DNA of 64,000 nt from Gordius sp. MW1 (GCA_964036665.1 OZ038532.1:5828001-5892000), one strand, 5' to 3'; shown: positions 10,642-22,787, numbered from the stretch's first letter. Made by a program: numbers and translations. The notes: a model not told the origin generated them from the letters alone.

Positions 10642-12776
10642 CAGTGGCGTAGCTAGCCTTTTTGCCTTGGGGGGGCTGAGCTGGTCAAATAGGGGGGGGG
10701 GACAGAAAAATTTTCCTACCCACACCTTTAAGAATAAAAGATATGTTTTGCCCCCCCCAATCCAAAGCCTAAATACGACCATGGGTCAAATGCAATTAAA
10801 AAATTTTTCTTTCATAAACGTTGGACAAACTTAAAATTCCGCTACTACTTTGTGTATTTTTTCTATTTATATCACACTAATATGTCTCCTCATGTTTATA
10901 GGGCATAAAATTAATAAAATTTATTCATAAATAAAACAAAGTGATGTAGTTAAAACAATGTAGAAAATTTCACATGGTATAATAAGTTTGTAAGGGTAAA
11001 AGTGGAACGGGGATATTGACAAGAAATCGTTGACATTTTAAAAAATAATGCAAATAGTTAAAAAACTATATAACAAAGTTTTTATAAAAATTATTGCCAC
11101 AACCCAAAGAATCTTGGCCATATATATAACAAATTTTAATTTTACATATGCAATATTGGCAGCATTTTCAGGCAGCATTTATATCAGGAAAACAATGAGA
11201 ACCATTTAAAAGCCTTTTTTAGGTTAGATCCTCAAAGGCGCAATTATAACATAAGATATAAAAAATTAATATTAGTATTTTGAAGTTATTGCCCCTTGAT
11301 ATTATAGATATATTTGCACAACCCCCCCCCCCCCCCTTCACCACCTAAAAATTAAAAAGAACTAATAAATTTAACGGCTAAATGAACCTAAAAATATTCT
11401 GTCAAAATTAAATGAATCAAAATTTTATTTGACAATTTTAGATGAAATTAGAGATGTGAGATGCACAGAACAACTTAGCGTCCAAAGACAAACATAATGA
11501 TTTTTTTAGGAGTTTTATCCCTTGAAAGTTTTGATGGGTTAACAATTGTCTATAAAATTCAGGAATTGGTTATTAATATTAATTTATCAAACTTATGATG
11601 GGATATCACTAAAAAAGGGGAAAAAATGGTGTACAAACAATTTTTTGGAAAACTATTGGCTTTATATGAGCATGTGGTACGGTACATAAAAATAGGCAAT
11701 ATGTTAAACAATAAGCATGTGAGATGGGCAATTAAATTGAATCCAGGATGGAATTTTCGTAAATTTAATAATATTTTAATATATTTTGAAAGTGTTAAAA
11801 AGTTTAAAAGCCCAGATAATTTTTAATTAAATATTAAAATTAGTCTTTTAATAGTAGTTCATTACGCCTTTTACTCGATGTTGGAAACGAATTTATAATA
11901 TCATCCGGGGGAATAACATTTATAAAGTCATGTCCTAAGCTCAATAAAGCTAAGGAAGATAACCTATCTTGTCCAATTGTGGAACGAAGATAGATTTTAA
12001 TCCGTTTAGCAGTGAGAACGATCTTTCGCATGAACCTGAAGTTATTGGGATAGTTAAAATTATTTTAAGCAAAATAATACAATTTGGAAACACAACTGAG
12101 GGCAAAATTTTAATAAGTGAAAAAATATCATTGCATTTTATTTTATTTGAAGATAAAGAGTTATAATGTTTTACAAAAAATGTTGTCATATTTATTTCGC
12201 CGTCTTCCAGTTTTAATTCATAATGGTTAATTATTTCTGATAAAAGAGATTTATCGCAAAAGGATGAAGGGTTTAAACCCTCTAAGGACTTAAATAAATT
12301 ACAATTAATTTTCGAAAATCTTATGTTTAATTCTGCTATTATTCTATCAATGATAGGATAATATAAATCAATTAATGAATTAGTAGATCCAAAAGAGTAA
12401 AATGTGTCATATTTTTTGGTTTTTTAATACGTTTAGAAGGTAATAAATCAAAAATTGCAGCTAAATCTTTTGCCTTATTATAAAGAATTTGATAGTGGTC
12501 CTCATTTCTAATATCATTTAAAGATAATATTAGGCTATTAACCGTTGTAATTGCATTTATTAAACAAATATTTGGGCTTTAAAACTCGTTAATTAAAACT
12601 TTTATTCAGAAACAATAATAATAATCTTTATATTGTTTCTTAATTTAGATAAAAAAAAATAATGGTGGAAGGGGCCCGGGGGCCCACGAATTTTCCCTTG
12701 GGGGGGCCCATGGGGCACGGTTTTTGCTCTTGGGGGGGCCGGGCCCCCTAGGCCCCCCCCCCTAGCTACGCCACTG
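10642..12776 (-). mobile_element. hAT transposon, copy 1, decayed
   Basis: Ends CAGTGGCGTAGCTAGC... and ...GCTAGCTACGCCACTG-type inverted repeats, flanked by a perfect 8-bp duplication GTCAAAAA (10634-10641 and 12777-12784). It is 2,135 bp long. It inserted into a HINE satellite unit whose intact form (AGTCAAAAAAACTCCGGGAT) is present at 8964 and 10344. The second member is at 51614-54112. G-rich and C-rich tracts adjoin both ends. A transposase C-terminus remains on the minus strand. Confidence 0.93.
11840..12189 (-). pseudogene. hAT transposase C-terminal (dimerisation) domain, frameshifted
   Basis: Two overlapping minus-strand frames carry one domain. The first (12189-11950) has LTIPITSGSCERSFSLL; the second (12031-11840) resumes with KRIKIYLRST and RLSSLALLS. 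Together they match the hAT-family dimerisation region ('TxASCERSFSxL..IKxxLRSTM.Q.RL..L'). A frameshift near 12020 separates the halves. The remaining transposase upstream, with the DDE residues, has no long open frame, so this copy cannot encode an active enzyme. The homologous stretch of copy 2 (about 52860-53090) is even more degraded. Confidence 0.8.
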
Positions 12777-13530
12777 GTCAAAAAAACTCCGGGATTCTAA
12801 CCCCAAAACTAGTTAAATTGCATAGCAATTAAAAAGTAAACAACTTTTATTTATGTTTATTATATAACTAGTTAAATTGCATAGCATTAAAAGTAAACAA
12901 CTTTTATCTATGTTTATTATATAATAGATAATTTAACAAATCTTATATATAACACACCGAGGGAGATAGAGATGAGGGGTGGGGCACCTCTTATGCATTA
13001 ATTTAAAAAATAACACAGCGAGGGAGATAGAGATGAGGGGTGGGGCACCTCTTTCTCATGCATTAATTTAAAAAAGCGATAACCTAATATACCCAATGCA
13101 AATAGATAAGGAGGGTAACGGACGGACAACGGACGGACGACGGACAAAGACAACCAAAAAACGAGCCCATAAATTGCATAGCAATTAAAAATCGATAACC
13201 TAATATACCCAATGCAAATAGATAGGGAGGGTAACGGACAACGGACGGACAACGGACGGACAACCAAAAACGAGCCCATAAATTGCATAGCAATTAAAAG
13301 ACTTAAAAAGTTATGAATGCCGAAAAACATATTCTTAGAGGAATCATTATAATGGCAAGATTGAGGTGTTTGTAAGCAAATTTTATAGAATGCTTTTTTA
13401 AGATATTGTCATATAGATGATTAAAATAAAAGACTTAAAAAGTTATGAATGCTAAAAAACATATTTTTAGAGGAATCATTATAATGGCAAGGTATTGAGG
13501 TGTTTGTAAGCAAATTTTATAGAATGATTT

Positions 13531-14680
13531 TTTATTTTTAATCATCTAAGGTGCTTATTGTAAATGCTTACTCAAAGACCTTTTCCATAAAGATTAAATT
13601 ATTTTTAACTGTTCTGTTTCTTACCTCCTCCAGATCCTCTGCTATAACACAATGTAAAATTATAAATGTTTCTAAGATTATCTACACATATAATTACAAG
13701 CATATTTAAGGTTGAGATAGTAATAGGTTTATGAGAATTTTGATAAGCCACTGCCTACACAGATAATATAAAGTTGTCCATGATATTAAGCATTTTGTTT
13801 ACATGTTTTAGGTATAAAATTACAATTGTTTTAATAGTCAGTTTAGTTGTTAATATAAAACTATGTATATATATATATAATTTATAATATTAAATTCATA
13901 AAAAAACTAATACATATTATTTATAATTTTAGGTACAATTAAATTTAAAATGACTCTTCATATGTTAAAAGTTTGAGATGCAATTGTATAATTTTAATTA
14001 TTCATAAACCTTGTGATTCGAGGAAATTCCTAGGTTTTGCATTCCTTAAAGGGGATGGTGAATAATAATTCTTGGAAGGGGTGTAGGATGAACCCGCACT
14101 TTAGAAGCAGCAAGAAGGGTCATTTTAACATATTAGATATTGAACTTATATCATTTAAATTAATTTTATTCAATCCATTTTTTTGGCTCACAATTACGCC
14201 CCCCCCCCTTATGATGAACATTTGACAAAGTAGTGTTCAATATGTGAGTTGTATTTTAAAATCCGCTATTCAAGGAGCTCCAGAGAAAGAATGAAAATAG
14301 TGGCTCCTTGGAAATCCGAGGGTAAAATAATTATCCATCCTTCAATTAATTATTTTATTATTCATAACCAACCCATACACTTATAGTATTTTCTAGAAAT
14401 AATGTATATCGCAAAACAACGTTTGTCGGGTTAGCTAGTTATTAATAAAACGTGCAAATATATAAACTTGCGATTACAATGATTATATAGAAAAAATAGA
14501 AGTATTTAAATAATGGTCATTTTTTTTAAGCTTCAAAAAATATACAAATAAAAAAGGTGTAATTTTCAGGAAGCTATATAGCTAAGCCAAATAATCATAG
14601 TTAAGTTCATGGGTTTTTTATGAGCTTGCTAAAAGCTATTTAATAATTAAAAATTAAATTATAAAAATAAATAAGTTAAC
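13531..14680. other. AT-rich sequence, no gene seen
   Basis: No coding signal. It holds the short repeat ATAATTATCCATCCTTCAAT (about 14328), shared with about 4170, and a (TA)n run near 13867. Confidence 0.45.
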
Positions 14681-16516
14681 TATCGTATCCGAAGATACGA
14701 GTACGATACGAGGATAATATATCCCCCCCCCCATGTTCATTTATACAAAGGGACGCCGACGTTAAACGTATCTCCCTTTCTAATTAATTTCAGTACGCGT
14801 GTTAATTCCCACCCCCCAACGCGCATATACGACACGTATATGATAATACGCGAGAATGTAGTCTACTACACCATCTGCCTTTCCTGGCCATGCTATTTAA
14901 TGTATAGAACATAGAACTCTATTCTTTTAAATTTAATTTCTAGTACGCGTATGTTATCCCCCCCTAATTATAAGTGTTTGTTATTTGTATCAATACGCAT
15001 CAGTGATATTTGATATACGCGTGTGATCGTATTGATAATTTTGATATCGTACATTATTACAATTATTATAGTTTTTCCGTCTTAGGTTGAATAAAATATG
15101 TACTAAAGTCGATAAAAATACATTTTATTGAGGCGGTGGAGACGTCTAATCTTGTTGTCCACCGCCGGGGCGTCACCCAATTTATTCTGTAGATTTACTT
15201 TAATTCCTTTAAATTCCCCCAATTAATTCCTAATAATTCCTCCCTCAAATATTTGTAAATCATGTTCCGCGCGGAATCTCCTTTTGTATTTATTCCGCGC
15301 CGCCAATGGAATTCGATATTTGGTGTCAGATATTCTACTCGCCCGAAGGAGGAAACCAAGAATTATTCTACAAAACGAAAAAGGAAATAATTTATACAGA
15401 AAAATTAATTTGGAATTCAAATTGCCGCCCCCCCCCCCTTTCTGAATAGAATGGATAAAATAATTCGGATAAAATTATTTTAGGAACATCCCGTTTGCCA
15501 TGAACAACCGTCACAGCGCAGGGATATTGGATAAAATTATTCCAGGAACATCCCGTTTGCCATGAACAACCGTCACAGCGCAGGGATATCGGATAAAATT
15601 ATTCCAGGAGTATTCCCACAAGCCGTAGATGAGGTATTTATAATTACATACCGTTGGCCATGAATATTTAATTCTTCAAAAGAAGAGACCACGTGATTGC
15701 TTTGAAGGATACACATGTCGTATATAATAATTTTTGGATAGTTAGTATAATATTTTTGATTGTTACTATTAATATCATGTAAACCCATAAACGTTGTTGA
15801 TAAAAACCATCCGATTGCATTAGATCAATTATTCTTTTATCTACCCCTGGTCCTAATTTTTTTTGGAAAAAGGGAGGGTATCGTATCCGGAGATACGAGT
15901 ACGATACGAGGATAATATACCCCACCCCCATGTTCATTTATACAAAGGGACGCCGACGTTACACGTATCTCCCTTTCTAATTAATTTCAGTACGCGTGTT
16001 AATTCCCACCCCCCAACGCGCATATACGACACGTATATGATAATACGCGAGAATGTAGTCTACTACACCATCTGCCTTTCCTGGCCATGCTATTTAATGT
16101 GTAGCACATAGAACTCATTCTTTTACATTTAATTTCTAGTACGCGTATGTTATCCCCCCCCTGATTATACGTGTTTGTTATTTGTATCAATACGCATCAG
16201 TAATTTTTGATATACGCGTGTGATCGTATTGATAATTTTGATATCGTACATTATTACAATTATTATAGTTTTTCTGTCTTAGGTTGAATAAAATATGTAC
16301 TAAAGTCGATAAAAGTACTTTGTATTGAGGCGGTGGAGACGTCTAATCTTGTTGTCCACCGCCGGGGCGTCACCCAATTTATTCTGTAGGTTTATTTTAA
16401 TTCCTTTAAATTCCCCCAATTAATTCCTAATAATTCCTCCCTCAAATATTTGTAAATCATGTTCCGCGCGGAATCTCTTTTTGTATTTATTCTGCGCCGC
16501 CAATGAAATTCGATAT
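14681..16516 (+). mobile_element. Foldback-family arms, two direct copies
   Basis: Two long, closely similar segments start at 14681 and 15879 with TATCGTATCCGGAGATACGA-like ends, themselves a hairpin (TCGTATC-CGGA-GATACGA; one base differs in the first). They share blocks rich in ACGCGT and a block GGCGGTGGA...TCCACCGCC that forms a 9-bp stem. They end in GGAATTCGATAT. Between them (15463-15610) a 69-bp segment is duplicated in tandem. The same sequence forms the inverted arms of the complete element at 44536-45755. The second copy is interrupted by the LINE at 16517. Confidence 0.75.
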
Positions 16517-16562
16517 CTTCTTCTTTATCGTGTTGAAAATCCCACAGACGTGGGGTAAGTTT

Positions 16563-18063
16563 TCAGCAGCCTCTTCCATCTGAGTCGCGTACATGCCATG
16601 CCAATTTCCATCTGTTTACGTCCATATCCTTTTCGACCAGTCGTTTCCAGGTGGCACGTGGTCTGCCCCTTTCTCTTCTACCAGGCACGTCCATCTCCAG
16701 CGTTCGCCGTGTGACATCGTCCTCGTCTCTTCGTAATACATGGCCGTACCACCGCAGTCGATTTTCTCTTAAGAAGTCCTTCGTCGCTTGTATACCCATT
16801 TTTGTCATCAAGGATGTGTTCGTCATGCGATCCAGCTTGGTGTAGCCTAAGCTCCATCGCACCATTCTCATTTCCATGACTTGCAAGAGTTTCTCCTCCG
16901 CGGTGGTTACACCCCATGTTCGCTCCCGTAAAGCAAGACCGGTCGCACGATGGTTTGTACGCCTTGCTTTTCAACCAAATTGGTATCTTTTTGTCACACA
17001 TGACACCGGAGATGCTGCACCACTTGAGCCATGCTTTCTTGATGCGAGAACGGCCTTCGGCGGGACATCCTCCCTCTTGATGTAATAGCGAGTCAAGATA
17101 TGTGAACTTATCAACCTCCGTGTACATTGGACCGTCATTTTTGTGCATTTGCGGACTACCGCCCATCGTTTGCATGTAAACCGTTTTCTTGTCGCTGACC
17201 TTTAACCCGAAATCCGAAAAACGTTCTGACCATTTTTTCGCCTGATGAAAAACCCCTTCTCTTGTTTCATCGCATAGGACAATATCATCGGCATATAGCA
17301 TAGTCCAAGGGGCTGGCTTGTGCAAGTCCTTTGTTATTGTATCCATAATTAGATTAAACAAGAATGGGCTTAACGCTGACCCTTGATGTAGTCCAATCAT
17401 TATTCGGAAGGGTTTCGTTTCTCCTACGGTAGTCCTAACAGATGCAACCGCGCCATTATACATTTCTTTGATAAGTCGAACATATCCTTCGGGTATATTT
17501 CTGGCTCTAAGGGACCACTATATTAAGTCTCTCGGAACCGTATCGTAGGCCTTTTCTAAATCGATGAAGACCATGTGTAAGTTCTTTCTTATGTCGCCAT
17601 ATTTTTCCATCGTCTGCTTCAACGCATAGATTGGATCCATCGTTAATTTACCGGCCACGAATCCAAACTGATTGGGCGAGAGACAAACTTCGTCATTGAG
17701 CCTTTTCACTAGCACCCTTTCTAGTAGTTTTAGTGAGTGGCAGGTCAACTTGATACCTCTAAAGTTGCCACATTTCTGCGCGTCTCCTTTGCCTTTGTAT
17801 ATGGGTATGATCGTACTTCCCCTCCATTGGTCAGGGATACGACTCTCATACAGCATAGCGTTAAATAAGCCTGTCATTATATCGATTCCTTCTCCTTTGC
17901 ACCCAAGCCAAGCTTCGATCGGTAAATCATCAGGACCTAGCGCTTTCCCTTTCCGCATCTTCGTTAGTTGCGCTCCTACTTCATAAGCCTGCAATGGTAA
18001 AATTAAGTTCGAGTTCGGTTCCACCCTCTCTAGCGGTCTTCTATCATTCGTTTTGTTCATCAT
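16563..18063 (-). pseudogene. LINE reverse transcriptase and C-terminal domain
   Basis: Reverse-transcriptase motifs in order: KGKALGPDDLPIEAW, WRGSTIIPIYKGKGD, NFRGIKLTCHSLKLLERV, NQFGFVAGK, VFIDLEKAYDTVPRDL, GLHQGSALSPFLFNL and the catalytic LYADDIVL (about 17280-17305). One in-frame TAG sits at 17518-17520, straight after VPRDLI; the frame reopens with WSLRARNIPEGYVRL. A frameshift near 16,950 moves the C-terminal part, with RLRWYGHVLRRDED and PGRRERGRPRATW, into another frame ending at 16563. Those C-terminal motifs are usual for RTE-type elements. The enzyme would copy LINE RNA at nicked DNA. Confidence 0.9.
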
Positions 18064-18066
18064 ATT

Positions 18067-19523
18067 TTAAAAATAATCTTTCCATCTTTTGATGACTTCC
18101 TTCGGTCTGCACAACGTTCGTCCCTCTTCGCTTTTAATGACTTTCAGTGTCCCGACATCTCGACTTTTTTTCTCCCTAATCTTTGCGAGTTTATACATGA
18201 CTACGTCGCCGCCCTTGGTATCGAGCTTGTTTGCCATCTCGGTGTAAGCCTCGTTCTTTGCTATCGCAACCGCTATCTTAGCTTTGCTTTTCGCTTCACG
18301 ATATGCCACGTAGTCTTCTCCTTTCTTCGTTTTGTACCATCGTAGGTACAACGCCTTCTTTTTTTCTATAGCCTCTTTGACCGAGTCATTCCACCACCAT
18401 AGTTCACTCTTGTGAGCTCTGCCGCCCTTAGTTCGTCCCAAGATTTGAAAGGCTGTTTCCTTTAGAACATTTGCAACGGTGTCCTACCTTTTGTTAATGT
18501 CGCCCCCCCCCCCCCCCCCCCCAAGCCCGCAACCTTCAAGAGCGGAGTTGCTCGAGCGTGAAACATTTCATTTGCACGATCATCTTTAAGCTTTTCGGAC
18601 TTTGTCCTTGGCGTGTAGACTTTTCTCCTTTCGGGATAAATCTTTCTTGCTATATCGAGGACAACTGGCCGATGTTGTTTGGCGATTTCTTCCCCCGGTA
18701 TAACCTTGCAATCTTCAACTTGCCACAAATTTTTGCGCTTCACTAGGATGTAGTCGACCTGTGTAAGGTGATCCCCACTGCTGTACGTCGCTAAATGTTC
18801 GGTACGCTTCTGAAAGAAGGTATTCACAATGGCCATATCGTAAGCTTGCGTCATCTGTAGTAACTTCTCTCCCTCTTTATTCTTCACCCCATAGCCATGC
18901 CCGCCGTGATTTCGTTCGTACACGCCCCTTTCTTTCCCAACGTGCCCATTAAAGTCTGCTCCGATGATGAGATTCTCGTCAGGCTTCACGTAGCGTATTT
19001 CTTTTTTGAGCTTCTCATAGAATTCGTCCTTCTCATTTTCGGAACATCCAACCTGGGGCGAATACGCACAAATAACATTGACAAGGCCGCCTTGATCCGC
19101 CAGCTTTATGCACATCAATCTATCCGAGCATCGTTTGACTTCGACTACCTTGTCCTTAAAGGAATTGCTAAGCACTATACCGATCCCGTTCTTCCGTGAT
19201 GGGGAACCCGAGTAGTATAGCTTGTAACCATCTCCTAGCTCCCTGGCTTTTGTTCCATGCCACCGCGTTTCTTGTAGACACGCTATGTGTATCCTTCGCC
19301 TTTTTAGCATCTGCGCAACCTCGATGCTCTTCCCCGTCAGCGTGCCCACATTCCAGCTGGCCACTCTTGTCCGTTCGACAACTAGATTCCTTAACCGCCT
19401 TCGTTGTGAGAGAGGCGGTAACCCTTGTATACTTTTCACATTGCACGGGCGGATGATGCAATGCGCGTCGTTTGGGGAGGACGCCCTAGCATTCAGGTAT
19501 GAGTTCGTATTTGAAGCTGCCAT
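18067..19523 (-). pseudogene. LINE endonuclease (EEP/APE-like) region
   Basis: The frame opens MAASNTNSYLNAR and shows endonuclease landmarks in order: VASWNVGTL, CLQETRW, GIGIVLS, GADFNGHVG, TYSSGDHLTQVDYILV and HRPVVLDI. These correspond to the conserved N, E, D, N and H residues of exonuclease-endonuclease-phosphatase nickases that cut the target site. A run of more than 20 C's on the + strand at about 18502-18522 shifts the frame. The linker then continues in another frame (18441-18067) up to WKDYF, followed by TAA. The homopolymer shift could partly be a sequencing error; the stop is not explained that way. Confidence 0.88.
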
Positions 19524-19611
19524 GTTTTTTGGAGTTGCTTTTTTACAGCCGGCTTCCGACCTGTCGCCAACCCTCCACTTTTTTCACACGGACTTGGGAC
19601 CGTCTTAACAT

Positions 19612-20575
19612 AGAAAAATCATAGAGAGAGATTCATAATAAAATTTTAAGGCATTGTAGATAAAGAGTTACACTTAGTTATTTTGGCTTATATTGGAATA
19701 TCAAAAAGCAACTATCTTATATTATGTAAAAAAAATAAATTTAAACAAATAAAATAAGACATTTAATTCAAATTTAGCGGTTAAAAGGAATGCACGACAG
19801 GATATATGAATGATATTACAAAATTTTAAATAAATATTTTAGACAAAAAAGTATATACATTACTTCTTAAGCGCGTTCGTGAGAAGTTTATAATTATCTA
19901 GCATAGCAGAATTCTGATTGCTTATTTAAATTATGGCCCGTGCGAGCTTGTTTTTATAATTTCAGGCCCATTGGAGTCCCTTTGTAAAATCTTAAGGCCC
20001 GTCCGAGCCCGTCTGTAATTTTTTTACTTCAGGCCCGTCCGAACCACCCGCGTGTCGAGCTAGCCTGTGCAGATCTCTAATAAAAAACCCATATATAATA
20101 GCGATCATAACTTGAAAAAATAATACAAAAAATAAATCAGGCATATTACATTCCTTAAAGTTTACATTTACAATATAGTTATATTATATGTATTATATAA
20201 TATGTGTAAATTTTTTAGGTAAATATGGAATTGCCATCGTATAATTGTTATATACTTAGTATTGTTTTAAATTACCTGGTAAAACCAATTACTCTTCTTA
20301 TTATACATAAATAAGATAAAATTAGTTAGATATCTAAAAAATATTGAGGCTCTAATCGGGCTAAAATAAGACACCTTAATCTTGGATAGTGTTCGGAGAC
20401 TTTAAACTGAAAATACCATGGGACAACGTTATATGCGAAGGCATTGATTTTTTCTGTTGTTTTGCACATAATTTGAAATGAGGAATGAAAGCACTAAGTA
20501 CCCTTTTTACACCTTCAGAACTCACCTTAGTAATAAAATAAATCAATACATCAACATTAAAGATTAAACACCATA
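19612..20575. other. AT-rich sequence with one GC-rich MITE-like piece
   Basis: No gene seen. The segment 19935-20079 has GGCCCGTGCGAGC, repeated GGCCCGTCCG units and the end GTGCAGATCTCTA. A related segment (GGCCCGTGCGAGCCCG) lies at 23854 and 30270. The TCTA/TAGA end with a following GC-rich tract matches the hAT-type ends of the elements at 22788 and 34111. Confidence 0.45.
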
Positions 20576-21782
20576 CAGTCGAAATTGTATAAGTGAGAAT
20601 CGGATAAATGGTAATATTTATAAATGATAAATAACCGCGATTTTTTGAACATATTGCTTAAAATTTACGCTAAATCTATTTATAAGTGAGAATTGGTTAA
20701 GTGCTAAAAATCGAATAAGTGGTAAGATTCTTCAAATTTTTTAATGAATTTTTGATACAAATTTAGGTTTATAAGTGAGAATGAAAAATAAACATCATAT
20801 TGGACTGAAAACATGTTACCAAATATTCTAAAATAATATGTTCCAGATCACATTTATAATTCTGATGAAACAGGTTTGTTTTATAAAGCTGGAAGCAAAA
20901 GCACTTTTGCTTTTAATACTAAAAAAGTTATGGGTTCAAAAAAGCAGGCTTCAATGTTAATATAACCTGCAAAATGATAGCAGGATTGATGGTGCATGTT
21001 TACAGAAGATTCTAGCAGCTCAGATTCTTTAGTTAGCACCTCATTTTCTACAATCAATGATTAGCTTACGATGATGATGATTGTATTAGCTGTTTTGGTG
21101 ATTATACTGATGCCGATATTATAGAGGAAATAGGTAATTTTACATTTTAATTTATAATTATTTAAGACCATTTGGAAAGTCAAAATGATCCTGCCTTTGA
21201 TGAGTATAATGAAATTGAATTAGTCGCAGAAATACCCACCAAAGAAGACGCACAGATGGGATTTCACTGCAAAAATAATCATGTGAATTCTTTATAGAAA
21301 ACAATTAAATGGGAAAGTCATCAGAAGCTCACACAATTTTTTACCAAAAATTGTAAACTAATTTACAAATTGCATTAAATTCTAGTCTATACCTATTATA
21401 ATTTCAATAAAACTTTATTCAGTAATAATCATTTATTATTTTTATAAATAAACATTTTGTTTCTTTGCCTGTCAAATTTAATTAAAACTTTCAATGTGTG
21501 TATGCAATGGATACAAGTGTCAGCTGATCCTGTTTAACACCATAAAGTGCGTAAAATAAGTTTGCTCAAAATCTTTAATTATTTAAAATAACCTATATAT
21601 ATGTGTTTTATATTGAAAAACGTAATTTTTGGAACCTCTACCTTGATAAAAATATTACGAGCTGAATTTTTTTATAAATTAAATTAATAATTAAATTAAT
21701 CGTGTAAGTGCTAAAAATCGCTTAAGTGAGAATTTTTTTAAAATTTAAGGCCCAGCGATTCTCACTTAAGCGATTTTGACTG
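20576..21782 (+). mobile_element. Tigger/pogo DNA transposon, decayed
   Basis: It is 1,207 bp long, starting CAGTCGAAATTGTATAAGTG and ending CACTTAAGCGATTTTGACTG, imperfect inverted repeats with extra subterminal copies (GTGAGAATCG..., AAGTGCTAAAAATCG). It is flanked by TA on both sides (20574-20575 and 21783-21784), the target duplication of Tc1/mariner/pogo elements. A broken DDE transposase lies inside. A similar terminal sequence (ACAGTCAAAATC, then ATTTAAGCGATTTTTACCAC) occurs at 58183-58250 in the MGAT4 gene. Confidence 0.9.
20843..21298 (+). pseudogene. Tigger-like DDE transposase remnant
   Basis: The frame from 20843 reads PDHIYNSDETGLFYKAGS, then KSTFAF and KKVMGSKK, before TAA near 20963. 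'IYNxDETGLF' is the segment around the second catalytic Asp of Tigger/Jerky-type (DDE_1) transposases. After a frameshift, NVNITCKMIAG may be the next strand. An acidic tail follows (YDDDDCISCFGDYTDADIIEE, about 21070-21130). Most of the catalytic core is deleted and the third acidic residue could not be placed. Confidence 0.75.
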
Positions 21783-21784
21783 TA

Positions 21785-22260
21785 CCTGTCTGACCCAATC
21801 TATTATTTAGAGCTAAGAATTGTATTGTGTGCTATTGCAAAATGAAGTTGAAATATTTAATTAGAAAAGAGTCGCATGGGCTAATTTAAAAATTAATAAT
21901 AAATTTTTATCAAAACAATTTAAAATGAGTTAAAAATTTTACCTTAGGGGCCAAAAGGGCCAAGGTTTTTATCTTGTTAGAGGGGGGGGGGAAGAAGGGC
22001 GAAAATTTTGCTCTTGGCGGGCCTTGCCCCAGTCCTAGCTAAGCCACTGGCGATTCAAGCTCTTTATATTAAAATTGTTTGGTTTTATTTTATTATGTTG
22101 AAGGTTGTTAATTTCTCAAATCCTAAATGAGCCCACATACCAGCAATTTTTTAAGATTCCAATTAACAAATTTGTTAAAAATAAGACATACTTATACTAA
22201 ATTATTTTTAATATTGATGATTTTGAATGTTATGACTGCCATAAATTAATAAATCAAATC
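21785..22260. other. AT-rich sequence with the end of a hAT copy-1-type element
   Basis: At about 21940-22049 a segment with GGGGCCAAAAGGGCC, a G-run and CCTAGCTAAGCCACTGG matches the right end of the hAT elements at 10642 and 51614. The rest shows no gene. Confidence 0.5.
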
Positions 22261-22418
22261 CATAGGCGTAGCCAGGGGGTGGCAGGGAGGGCGGCTCTCC
22301 CTATAAACCCAAAATTCTAAAAGATATTATCACATTATGGCGAAATTTGAAAAATTAAGATTTTGCCCCTCCCTAAATCATCATTGCCCCCTCTAATTCC
22401 AGCCCTGGCTACGCCATG
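22261..22418 (+). mobile_element. MITE, GGCGTAGCC family
   Basis: CATAGGCGTAGCCAGGGGG at the left and CCCTGGCTACGCCATG at the right, 158 bp. The interior is the family's 'AATCATTATTGCCCC' pattern. No clear 8-bp duplication remains. Sisters with clear duplications are at 23597, 33479, 53242, 56486, 58746 and 61076. Confidence 0.75.
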
Positions 22419-22787
22419 ATTAATTTTATTATTTATGTTGAAATATGATATTTTCGTTACTTATAATATAATGTTTGATTCGTAACTCCATTAATGTTAC
22501 AACTTTTTAGTCATTTTGTTTTAAACTGATTAAATTCAAATATTATTTAAAGTTTGAGTGTTGATAAAAATGGACACATGCTCATATATCAACTTAGGGG
22601 TGTTCCAGTTATAAATAAAACATTGTTTTTATTACGAATTCTATACACCTTTTACAAAATAACAATCAACCTATATTGCCCCCATCTTTTATTGTTTGTA
22701 AAACCTTCAAACCCACCCTGGATCATCATATTCAATTTTCAAGCTATGCCTCATCTTCGCCTAAGGGCTATAATAGTAAGTCGGGGT

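Larger units (their letters stand above)
9268..13190 (-). mobile_element. Inner HINE inserted in another HINE
   Basis: Read on the minus strand, it begins with AATTGCTATGCAATTTATGG at about 13186 and ends with the hairpin at 9268. The flanks are TTAATTTAAAAA on the left and ATCGATAACCTAATATACC on the right; joined, they match the continuous HINE interior seen for example at 40160. This shows insertion into a T-run of the outer copy. Without the hAT element inside it (10642-12776 plus one 8-bp duplication) its length is about 1.78 kb. Confidence 0.8.
7627..13295 (-). mobile_element. Outer HINE of a nested set (7627-9267 plus 13191-13295)
   Basis: Read on the minus strand, the element starts at 13295 (AATTGCTATGCAATTTATGG) and ends with the hairpin GGGCCTTCGGCCC at 7629. 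It sits inside one unit of the surrounding tandem repeat, in a GATTAAAATAAAAGACTTA site, so the target is a T-run when read in element orientation. At 9268-13190 it is interrupted by a second HINE. Its two parts sum to about 1.75 kb, the usual family length. It contains satellite units with the CCAATGG/CCATTGG core and a CTAACCCTAACCC stretch (inverse). Confidence 0.8.
6676..13530 (+). repeat. Tandem repeat with long (222-229 bp) and short (132-136 bp) units, interrupted
   Basis: The marker AGAGGAATCATTATAATGG recurs at 6680, 6902, 7131, 7266, 7400 and 7532, and again at 13337 and 13469. The first two spacings are 222 and 229 bp, the rest 132-136 bp. The long units carry an extra segment of about 90 bp (CACTAAAC...CATCACAAGTGAT) that the short ones lack. 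The array is split at 7627-13295 by a HINE nest. Removing that insert restores a 136-bp spacing across the break, which proves the insertion came after array formation. Confidence 0.85.
16517..19611 (-). mobile_element. RTE-clade LINE retrotransposon, nearly full-length but broken
   Basis: Minus-strand order is a short 5' region containing GCGACAGGTCGGAAGCCGGC, then AP endonuclease, reverse transcriptase and a C-terminal domain, ending in a short GATAAAGAAGAAG tail at 16517. This order without a separate large ORF1 is that of RTE-type LINEs. The 3' end abuts GGAATTCGATAT-like sequence of a foldback arm (CGATAT at 16511-16516), its insertion site. The sequence beyond 19611 does not resume the arm, so no target duplication could be seen. 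Two in-frame stops and frameshifts, including one at a long G/C homopolymer, show it is dead. Confidence 0.9.
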
